Source of the DNA: Phragmites australis
Taxonomy: Eukaryota; Streptophyta; Magnoliopsida; Poales; Poaceae
DNA: 64,000 nucleotides
Assembly: GCF_958298935.1 (NCBI RefSeq)
Contig: NC_084925.1
Span: 17,915,001 to 17,979,000, forward strand
Reading direction: 5' to 3'
The notes under the pieces were generated by a model. It was not told the DNA's origin and did no database searches. It saw nothing but the letters and a program-made list of their open reading frames with translations. Made by a program: the position numbers and the translations under genes. Each line of letters opens with the position of its first letter. Position 1 is the first letter of the stretch. Shown piece after piece: positions 10,712 to 19,625 of the stretch.

Positions 10712-11578
10712 GACCTCCCAGGAGTCGACCGCAATATCATCGAGCACTCGTTCTAGGTCGACCCGAAGGCAAGGCCCATACGCCAAGGTCTTTGCAAGCT
10801 CTCCTCGGAGCGGGTAGATGCCAAAAAAGAAGAAAACCAGAAGTTGCTGAAAGCCAGTGTTATCCGAGAGGTTATCCACTCCGATTGGCTCTCCAACACC
10901 GTCCTGGTCAAAAAACATAGCAGAAAATGGTGTATGTGCATCGATTTCACGTCATTAAACAAAGTATGCCCCCAGGATCCGTACCCTCTCCCCCGCATCG
11001 ACCAGCTGGTAGATTCTACCGTTGGATGTGAAATGCTAAGCTTCCTCGACGCCTACTCCGGATACCACCAGGTGTGGATGGTAACGGAGGATGAAAACAA
11101 GACTTGCTTTATTATCCCCTTCGGAGCATACTGCTACCTCCAGATGCCCTTTGGTCTTCGAAATGCCGGGGCCACGTTCTCCCGCCTAGTACACAAGGTG
11201 CTGCAACAACAGTTGGGCCACAACGTCGAGGCCTATGTAGATGATATCGTGGTAAAAAGCCAACTAGAAGCCACCCACGTTGCCGACCTACAAGAAACAT
11301 TCAATAGCCTCCGAGCCGCTGGCGTACAGCTAAACCTAGAAAAATGCGTATTTGGCGCTAGAGGTGAAAAAATGCTAGGATATCTTGTCTCTCGAAGAGG
11401 CATCAAGGCCAACCCAAGCAAGATTCGTGCTATCATGGAAGTGTCGCCTCCCGCCAATCCTAAAGAAGTACAGCGCCTAGCCAGCCGCGTCGCAGCCCTC
11501 AGTCTCTTCCTTATGAAATCCACTGAGCACAACCTCCCTTTCTTTAAAATGCTAAAGGGCTCTGAGCCATTTAGCTAG
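10712..11578 (+). pseudogene. Tat-2 reverse transcriptase
   Basis: The best preserved part of Tat-2. The frame 10844-11578 (244 codons) holds the RT fingers and palm: LVKKHSRKWCMCIDFTSLNK, FLDAYSGYHQ, PFGLRNAGATFSRLV and the catalytic AYVDDIVVKS at about 11230. The frame ends at a TAG at 11576-11578 where a Trp is expected (SEPFS then stop). The upstream part is out of frame. In an intact element it copies the RNA into cDNA using the primer at 8253. Confidence 0.9.
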
Positions 11579-12060
11579 ACTTCGGACAGCCAGGCTGCAC
11601 TCGAGGCCCTAAAAGGGCACCTTCCCCACCTTGAAACACTCATGATGCCCCTCCCCGGTGAAGGACTGCTCCTGTACCTATCTGTCTCCACATCCACCGT
11701 CAGTGCCACCCTGGTGCGAGAGGAAAAAAGTGGTGGTCGCCCTACTCAAAAGGCTGTATACTACATCTCAGAGGCCTTAGCTGGGGCCAAGACACATTAC
11801 ACTGAGCTCGAAAAAATAGCCTACGCCCTGCTGATGGCCTTGCGCAAGCTCCGGCACTACTTCCTTGCCTACGACATCACTCTCCCAACCTCGTACCCAC
11901 TGGGTGACAAGTTTCGCAACCGGGAGGCAACGAGACGCATCGACAAGTGGATGGTAGAGTTAGCCCCCTTCGACGTAAGGTTTGTAGCCCGCACCACCAT
12001 AAAATCCCAAATCTTGGCAGACTTCATCGCTGAATGGACCCCGACAACAACCGAACCCAA
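11579..12060 (+). pseudogene. Tat-2 RNase H (gypsy type)
   Basis: Follows RT with LTLMMPLPGEGLLLYLSVS-like sequence, then VYYISEALAGAKTHYTELEK and ALLMALRKLRHYFLAYDITL, the usual end of the gypsy RNase H, and RRIDKWMVELAPFDVRF. The frame 11642-12181 is 179 codons long. Its product would remove the RNA strand during reverse transcription. Catalytic residues early in the domain look altered (YLSVSTSTVSA where xxD is usual). Confidence 0.8.
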
Positions 12061-12480
12061 CACCACGCCCACCCAAGACATCTGGACCATCTACACAGAT
12101 GGAGCATACTGCTCCACGGGCGCCGGAGCTAGCGTGGTCCTCATCTCCCCCACAGGCCAGCAGGTCCAATACCCCACATAGCTGAATACGAGGTCATCCT
12201 CCTAGGCCTCGAAAGGCCCGAGCCTTAGGAGCAGCCAGAGTCATCATCCAAACCGACTCTCAGACTGTCGCTAGTCACATCAACAAGGACTTCCAAGTCT
12301 GCAATCTAGACATGGTAACATACCTCGAGGCCATTCGCAAAGCCGAGGCACATTCTGCGGCGTATCCATACGAAGCATACCCTGGGTGGACAACAATCAG
12401 GCAGACACCTTTGCAAAAGCTGCAACCACAGGCAAAAACCCACTAATAGGCACCTTCCTCGAGACACTGCACCAGCCGAC
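12061..12480 (+). pseudogene. Tat-2 second, archaeal-type RNase H
   Basis: IWTIYTDGAYCSTGAGASVVL (12079-12141) is the start of the extra RNase H found in Tat-lineage elements, with the catalytic Asp in YTDGA. A frameshift follows at about 12180. The remainder (QTVASHINKDFQV-like, then VDNNQADTFAKAAT near 12390) is readable only across frames. This duplicated RNase H is the main reason for placing the element in the Tat lineage. Confidence 0.8.
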
Positions 12481-13680
12481 CACCAGAACCCTTGACGAGA
12501 CAGCCGTCTCCATCCTCCACATCCAAACTACGGACTAGAGGGCCCCCCTCCTATTGTTCCTAAGAGGAACAGCAGAACCGGACGACCCAATTGCACTCCG
12601 CCGCATCCAACATTGCGCCAGGGGCTACCACCTCATAAATAACACCCTTTACAAGATAGGTGTCCGTGCCCCCTCCTTTGGTGCATCACTAAACAAGAAG
12701 GAGCCACCCTCCTCAGAGAAATACACAAAGGCTCGTGTGGAAGTCATCTGGCGCCTTGTGCTCTAGTCAGTAAGGCACTCCGCCAAGGGCCCCATTGGCC
12801 TACGATCATGCCTGACACGGAAGAACTCGTCCGCACCTGCCAAGGATGCCAATGGTTGGAACGATAAAGCTACCGACCTCCAACTCCTTTGCAACCAATT
12901 GCCCCTATTTGGCCCCTGGCTCGTTGGGGTATGGACCTCATCAGTCCATTTCCCCGTGCCAAAGGAAACCTCCAATACGCAGTGGTCACATTAGAATATT
13001 TTTCCAAATGGGTCGAGGCTGAACCGCTCACTGTGATCACATAAAAAATATCCATAAATTCTTCTGGAAGAACATAATCTACCACTTCGGCGTCCCATGA
13101 TAGCTCATGGTGGACAATGACACACAATTCGAGTCCAAGTCTTTTAGATAGTTCATCGAAGACCTCGACATTGAATTATGCTTCGCAGCAGTTCAACACC
13201 CTCAATCCAATGGAGTTGTCAAAAGGGCCAACGGCAATATCCTCTTCGGTCTAAATCGACACCAAGTAGGCTTAGCTTGAGGCCTATGGGTCAACGAATT
13301 ACCCAAGGTTTTATGGACCCTCTGCACCACTATCACGCGGACCACCGGGTTCACACCCTTCCGCCTCTGATACGAAGACGAAGGCATGACCCCCATCGAG
13401 GTAAAGGCCTGCTCACTCAGGGTACAACTCCCACAAACTGACAGAGAAAGGGAGCTCTCCCTCGACCTTACACAAGGCACGTGGCTCCACGCCTTTCAAA
13501 ACCTAGACAGGCATCTTGAAGACAAAGTCTCTGTGCTAGACATGCATTCCATCCATCATCATTTGGGCCTAGCAAACCTAAAATGTGAGATAGACAAAGA
13601 CCGCTCCAGCATCTTGAAGGTAGTGCCTTCATACCAGACAGGCATAACACCCCCCGTCATTTCTAAGGCTAGGCCGCCTT
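12481..13680 (+). pseudogene. Tat-2 integrase remnant
   Basis: Heavily decayed. Readable pieces are the zinc-binding part with TEELVRTCQGCQW (about 12820), the core entry RWGMDLISPFPRAKGN and LEYFSKWVEAEPL (12930-13030), and later GVVKRANG-like and GSTPFKT pieces. Order and spacing fit the H2C2, D,D(35)E and C-terminal parts. Stops and shifts occur every 50-100 bases. The equivalent end in Tat-3 is at 63680-64000 on the minus strand. Confidence 0.7.
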
Positions 13681-13879
13681 AGGCATGGCGAGGGGATAAA
13701 AATCCCAACAAAACTGAGTCTATCACCCGACCCTTCCGATGCCCCTCGAAGTCTCGCACCCCGTGGCTGCCAGACAACCATAGGATGAGAAGGGGCTGGG
13801 ACAAGGGGCACAGGCAAAATGTCAGCGCAATCAATCATCAAAAAGGGAGAGGAAAAAGAACAAACAAAAGTCTTTTTAT
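13681..13879. other. Spacer between convergent pol and antisense gene of Tat-2
   Basis: No frame of its own. Its reverse complement matches the Tat-3 stretch at about 63600-63800, so it is an element-specific junction where the two transcription units would converge. Confidence 0.6.
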
Positions 13880-15549
13880 ACAGTTAACCACTGTACATCG
13901 AATCTACTTAGCAAACTAGCTAGCCTACTATGCCCCCCTGTACCACTACGGGAAGACGAGGGTGTCTGACCGCCATGCCTCTTGGCACACCACAGGACCT
14001 GGAGAGTCATCCATGATAACTGCGCACGGGAGGCCGATGCGAACCCCCTCCGCCAAAGGGGCTGCTGCTCGAAACAGAGACTCGACTCCGGGAAGACGAA
14101 AAATCTGCCAGGAAGGGATATGAGTCGAAGGCCCAGAAGTCCAGCTCTTCCCCCTTTCCCGCTGACGAGGCCTCCACGACCTGTGCCTCCTCCACCTTCA
14201 CCTCACCCAAGGTAGCCTCGAGAAGGACGAAGCCCCGGGGAAGGACGAAGCGTCGTAAGAAGCGTGAGCCGGCAACCTCCCAGGCCGTTCGGGCCACACA
14301 CCAATTATCTCTTGCGGTAAAGCATACATCTAGAGCGGACACGAGGGAATCCTCTGGCTCGACCTTAACCAAAACATCGGCAGCCACCTGCGGGTCAACA
14401 CGCCCATCAGAATCAAGGGGCATAACAATGCGACTGCGCCGACGAATGAACGGAGTAGCCCCCGACGCGCCAGATGCAATCGACCCCTCCCCGGAGGCAC
14501 TATCCAAGGTACGGACGAGGCCTCCTCCAGCCTCGGGCCACCGTACCTATACACGCAGAGCAGACTCTAGTTAAAACTCAAAGGCTCAAACATCTCAGAA
14601 ACAAGACATGTAAAACATAGGAAGACATGCACGGTTCCCATCAAATGAAGGAATGATTATATACATAAAGAAGAAGGAGGTGGTCAACATACCAGAACTC
14701 AACCCCCCTCCCCGGGAAAGAAAAGAAAACAAAGACAGCCGCGATAGAGCTACACCTCCAGGGCATCCACGCTTGGCTCCGGAGGGGCAACAACGCGAGA
14801 CAAAGCTCCCCCAGAGGGCCGCGAAGCACCCATAGAGTGAAACACCAATCCTCCCAACGAAGAACTTGGGCAAAGGCCCCCCGAGGCATCCGGAGCCCCC
14901 TGACCAGCCATAAAGTGTAACATCATGCTCCGGCCGTGCTTCGCCCACACGCCGTGATATGAGCTCTCGAAGGCTATGCCAATCTCCACCGGAGGTGCCT
15001 CTGGCTGGAAGGCCTCGACCACGGAGTCCAGCACCTTCCGCTCCAGTGCTTCGAAGGGACCAACCCTAGCCTGGTGCAGCAGGGTCAGCTGAAGTGCAGC
15101 AACCACACGAGCGTTGGACCTCGCATAGGCCTCCGCGGCCCTAACCATAACCTTCGCGGCAGACCGAAGCCAGAAGAGCGCATGACTGACGCCTCCGATT
15201 CGGAGGGCAGTGGCGGACACCGAGCCCCTAGGCCACTCAAGGCATTATAGGTAATCCGGGCCACCTCCGACGCTAGCACCGTTAACTGCTAGCACTCCAA
15301 ACGTAGTGCCCCCTCTGATGCCTGAACCTCCTCCAGCTCTAGACTTATATTTACCACCACCGCCCGAAGGGTGTCAGTGTCACTCTCGGTGGACACATGG
15401 GCCGTGTTGGCCGCAACAGCAACCTCCTTCACCTCCCGGAGGTCTTTGACAGCCTTTCGCACCTCAGCTTCCGCACGCTCACGAGGCACCATCTCCTCAT
15501 GAAGACGGCCCTCCTTGGACACCGCCCATTTTCGGGCCTCCTCCAAAGC

Positions 15550-15681
15550 CTAGCGTCCGCCACCTCCCAACGCCCTCGTCAAAATTACTTACTACAAAGC
15601 AACACAAAAAGATGAAAAATGACAAGATAAGCTACCCAGGACCCAACACCGGACCCGGTGATCATAACTAACACTACCGAC
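15550..15681 (-). other. Intron 2 of the Tat-2 antisense gene
   Basis: The exon ends CTTCAG before GTCGGTAG, and the intron ends GGACGCTAG before GCTTTGGAG. Joining gives VTLQ-ALEEARK in frame. It is 132 bases, the same length as the matching intron in Tat-3. Confidence 0.65.
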
Positions 15682-16062
15682 CTGAAGGGTCACCGCGGCC
15701 AATCGCACCTGCAGCTCCTCCAAGGGATGCTGGGCCAACGCTCTCTTGACCTCCCACTCCGAAGCAGAGAGGAGGCAAAGCAAAAGCCCTTGACACCTTC
15801 GAGCGCAGCGCGAAGTTGTCTAGGGTCAGGATCCCGAGGCTAGGGCCCCCCTCAACCACTCCGAAGGGACTCCCGACGGAGGGCACGGCGCCTCGGGCAC
15901 CAGCCGCTGCGAGTGGGCCACCAGTCGACTCCGAGCTCCACAGGAACGAAGCCACATCCCCCAAGACGGCCCTCAGAGACCCCTCCGAAGGAGTCCGCGA
16001 TCTCCGCTGGGCCTCTAAGGCCCCAAGGGGTGGAGTCAAGGTTGCATCCACCTCGAAGGTCG

Positions 16063-16160
16063 CTACAACAAAAGAAGAAATACAAATTAAGATCCGAGTG
16101 CATGACCAAAAGGGTATGGCTAACAAAGCAAACCACACCTGGTTCCCCCCAACCTCTTAC
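16063..16160 (-). other. Intron 1 of the Tat-2 antisense gene
   Basis: On the minus strand it starts GTAAGAGG and ends in a T-rich tract and TTGTTGTAG, 98 bases. The same junctions in Tat-3 (58306-58397) start GTAAGAGG and end TTTTTTTTAG. Confidence 0.65.
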
Positions 16161-17622
16161 TAGAGGACCCGTAGCATCCTCAGCATCTGAGTCGACAAGA
16201 CCGAAGTCAAAGTCCACGGAGGCCACACCTCGCCATTGGTTCTGGTTATGACCCGCAATATCTGGGGAGGCCCGGTCCTTCCCCCGGTCATCATCGCCAC
16301 CCCGGCCCTCACACTGCCAACCCCGCCTCAGGTGCTTCTTGCGAACTAGGGGTGCCGCCGACGACTTGGACATCAAACCATTATGCGAGCCTTCAGATGC
16401 TGAGGGCCACCAGGCCTAGAGCGTCCTTGTGTGAATGGGGGGCCCACACGCGCTCATTTTCCAGTAGCCCTAGGCTCTGGAGGATCCCACCATGCCGGAG
16501 CTCCCACGCCAAGGTAAAAACAGACATGATTGTACTACTCCCAACTCCGTGCCAGGGCCACCCGCCGCTCCCACTCCATGATAGTAGGGGGCCCAGGATC
16601 ACCTCCACGATCTCCGCCATGCACTCTAGTGGGAGGCAGCTCTCTGAAAGAAAAAAGATGGCTAACATCGGGAGATCGAGAACCCAACTACAAAAGGAAC
16701 TCACCAGCGCTGACGGGCGGACCGGAATACACCTTTGGCCACTCTTCCGCACCTTGCTCAAAAACGTAGTTCAAGCCCGTTTGGAGGGGCTGGACACGCA
16801 ACATGGTGAACTCCTCCATGAGGTCACGCATGCTCATCTTCTCGGCCACCCTCCGGAGAAAGGCCAGCCGTGACGCGAACTGGTCGTCCGTAATCCCCGT
16901 CTCTGGCTTCAGAACATACGTGATATCTTGGTTTATGGAGCGAAGGAGGAATGCAGGGCCAACGCTGTAGTAAAACCACTGCTGCAACCACCCGGTATAC
17001 CACCAGCCATTGATGGCCTTCGCCGGGAAGGCATCGGGGTACTACACCGTATCTGGAAGTTGATACTCCAGAAACTGAGGAGCCTCTTCGCCCCCTCGAC
17101 CTTGATCAACTTCAGCTAGCAGCTGGCAAAGTGGAGGGCCGTGAAGAAATCTGCCCTCCCTTCACACCCCTCCGCCCGCTTGGCCCACTCAAAGGTGTCC
17201 AGGCGGGCAATGGCGTTGGCATGGAGTTGTGGGAGCTCCACGTAGAAGTGGTGGAGCACCTCTTCAAGCAACGACACTGAAGGAAAACCCAGGCCCGCCT
17301 CGAAGAGGGCTTCAAGCACCACAACCTAATGGGCCAGAGGCTTCGGGAACTCCTCGCCCCGTGAAGGCCGAGCGATGGCTCGGGAGGGGATCTTCCCTTC
17401 CCTAACCGTCCAGTCGAGCCCCTCGTCATCGATGATAGATGATCCCAGCGTGGTGGTTTGCCAGGAGTGGTTTTTGCTGGTGCGCCAGAGCTCCACTCCC
17501 GACGGTGGTCCCATCAGCAACGGGGAAGCCGATGACGCTTGAGGGTTCCCCACCGTGGCTACTCCGGCCATCTCCCCCACCGCCCAAGTTTCAGCTTCAC
17601 TCGAGGTACTCAGGTCGGCCAT

Positions 17623-18125
17623 ATGAAACGCAAGAGGATGGCGAAAGGTGCTGAACTACGAGAGAGAGGGGAGTAGAGATCAAGGAACAACTCACGCAAG
17701 GCAAGAGGAGCTGAAGACAGAGGTAGATGAGAACGAGGAGTTGGCAAAAGGGTTGCTCTGGGCAATCCCCCTCCTACTACAAATAGGGAGCAACTTGCCC
17801 CCTCTAGGTGGTGGGCGCACGCGCCGTCCTTTCGCCTACCAGGACAAAACAATGGGGCAGCAAAACCGACTCCCTTGCCCCCCCCCCGACAACAAGATGA
17901 CACGCGTCCCATGCTCTGCCAGATAGGACAAGACTACACCTCTCCCCATTGCGCATTCAATGCCCCTGTCACCAACATCATCAAACACGTTGTTCCGTCA
18001 CCTGGGTCAAATCGTCCCAGGCAAGCCAAGCGATTCTCGAACCACAAGCCATCAATGACAAGCCAGGGAACCACGAGCCATCAACCACAAGCCAGGGACC
18101 GTCGACGGCCCCCGCAAGGGGCTAC
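17623..18125 (-). promoter_or_regulatory. Leader of the antisense gene and purine-rich end of Tat-2
   Basis: Upstream of the antisense ATG is a pyrimidine-rich stretch suited to a 5' leader (about 17625-17800). I see no convincing TATA box in the right orientation. At the other end GCAAGGGGCTAC abuts the 3' LTR and is the plus-strand primer (PPT) of the element. Confidence 0.5.
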
Positions 18126-18939
18126 TGTTGGGGGTCCTTATTAAGGACCCTCAACGTCCCGTTGGCTTAATTAGCTCAGCCTGCAAAAGGCTGAGCTTGT
18201 TCCCGCCTTTTGAAGCCCCAGCCTTTTGGAGCTCAGCCTCCCGAAGGTTCGGCATCTGAGGCTTCGACCTCCCGAATCCTCCCCCTTCTGAAGCCTCGAC
18301 CTTCCGGAGTTTAGCCTCCCGAAGGCCCAGTCCCCAAGGCTTCGGCCTCCCGCTGCCCGGGCCGGCTTCCCAGAGGTTACTGGGTGAGTCATCAGGCCTC
18401 GGGAAAAATCTGCCAAAAGGCAAGAACCAGTCGTAATTTTCCTATGAGGAAGTGACCTGTATTAATGCCTAGGCTAGTGGATGCCGCTCTGACATCCCAG
18501 CATGATGGTACCTATCTTGATACCCTGGCGGTGCGGCGTCAGGCCGCATTTGGCGACCGACTTGCCCCCTTCAGTGGGCAGGCACCATGATAATACCACG
18601 GTGGATATTTATCTCCCGATAGGATAGGATAGAAGGTAGTCATCCGGGATAAGGCTCAGTAATTTGGCTGGATCCCGGATATTTGTATATTATGATAACT
18701 TGTATGCCAAGCTACGCATGGCCCTATAAATAGGAGGCCATGGTCCTCTGGTAAAAGGACGGACAAATAACATGAATCACAACAAACCTGTGATTCTCCC
18801 CCCAGATCGATCCATTTTTCCTATCATCAATATACTCATGGTGTTCCTTCCTCTCAAACTTTGACTCCAAGCTTGAGTCTCCTCCTAAGAAGGAACTCTC
18901 ACCGTATTTGCTGGGGCAAGACGAACTCTTGCTCCAACA
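18126..18939 (+). repeat. 3' LTR of Tat-2
   Basis: TGTTGGGGGTC...CTCCAACA, 814 bp, partner of 7439-8252. The TATA box is at 18725-18732. Differences from the 5' copy are frequent, especially in the CTTCCGAAGG-rich part of U3, which supports an old insertion. Confidence 0.92.
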
Positions 18940-19625
18940 GTAGAATAACCATTCATGAGCTTAGATAAATCACTAGGAGAAAGACCATCATCATCATCAT
19001 CACTACTCACCTTGTTGTTACCTTTTTCCATGAGGCACATAGGTGGTGGAGGTAAGGGTGCATCATCATCATTGGTGATAGCAAGGCCCGCGAGGTTGTT
19101 GCCTTCATCATCACTTGAGTCATCACTTGAGCTTTCACCGGAGAGCCATTCACCAACAATATAGGCTTTGCGTCGTCCACCCTTCTTGTTGAAGAGCTTC
19201 TTCCTTGAATACTTATCTTGGCTCTTCTTCTTGTGCTTGTCCTCATTTTCATTTGCTTCAATCTTCTTGCCCTTGTTCATGTTCTTCTTGGTTGGTTGAG
19301 GGCAATCATATGACATGTGGCCAAGTTCACCACAATTGTAGCACCTCTTCTTGTCTTCTCCACCGAATTTATCAAATTTCTTTGGGCGAAATTTGTTCCT
19401 CTTGGGATCATAGTTGTAGCCCTTCTTTTGGAATTTTTATATCATCTTTGTAGTTCTTCTCATGAGAAGAGCAAGCTCGGTGCAGGAGTCATCATCATCA
19501 CTATCTTTTTCATCGCTTTCAATTGATGATGGGAGTTTTATATTCTACTTCTTCTTGTCAACCATCTTTGCCTTGAGAGCAAGATTTTTCTTGGATGAAG
19601 ACTCATATTTTTTTTCCAACGACGT
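18940..19625 (-). pseudogene. SIRE-like copia gag remnant, zinc-knuckle part
   Basis: Minus-strand continuation of the fragment at 7048-7433. It reads, with small breaks, SSIESDEKDSDDDDSCTELA, then FDKFGGEDKKRCYNCGELGHMSYDCP, a CX2CX4HX4C zinc knuckle at about 19310-19350. A Lys-rich stretch and Asp/Ser-rich tracts follow, ending in DLSKLMNGYS at the Tat-2 insertion. The 143-codon frame 18885-19316 covers most of it but runs over into the LTR. Zinc knuckle plus coiled coil is the normal C-terminal layout of SIRE/Opie gag. It is cut on the right by the family-M LTR. Confidence 0.85.

Larger units (their letters stand above)
13880..17622 (-). pseudogene. Antisense (extra) gene of Tat-2, spliced, Transposase_28-like
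   Basis: A minus-strand gene between pol and the 3' LTR. The likely start is the ATG at 17622 (MADLSTSSEAETWAV). The N-terminal domain (EEFPKPLAH, VVVLEALFEAGLGFPSVSLL, then HHFYVELPQLHANAIARL) resembles the grass 'putative gypsy-type transposon' domain PF04195. It is followed by an acidic region (15852-16376), a coiled coil (15289-15546) and a conserved helical block (KVMVRAAEAYA, LDSVVEAFQPEAPP; 14750-15220). It ends after an acidic Ser-rich tail near 13900. Introns are supported at 16063-16160 and 15550-15681, in positions matched in Tat-3. Stops, for example in AH*VVV and EC*QLT, make this copy a pseudogene. Function unknown. Confidence 0.75.
7439..18939 (+). mobile_element. Tat-2: complete but decayed Tat/RIRE2-like gypsy element
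   Basis: An 11.5-kb element bounded by two 814-bp LTRs (7439-8252 and 18126-18939). Target duplications are GTAGC (7434-7438) and GTAGA (18940-18944), one mismatch. The internal order is PBS, gag, protease, RT, RNase H, a second RNase H and integrase on the plus strand, then a large gene on the minus strand, then a purine-rich site before the 3' LTR. The second RNase H and the antisense gene are marks of the Tat lineage. LTRs are visibly diverged and pol is full of stops, so the insertion is old. It landed in a minus-strand SIRE-like gag. Confidence 0.9.
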
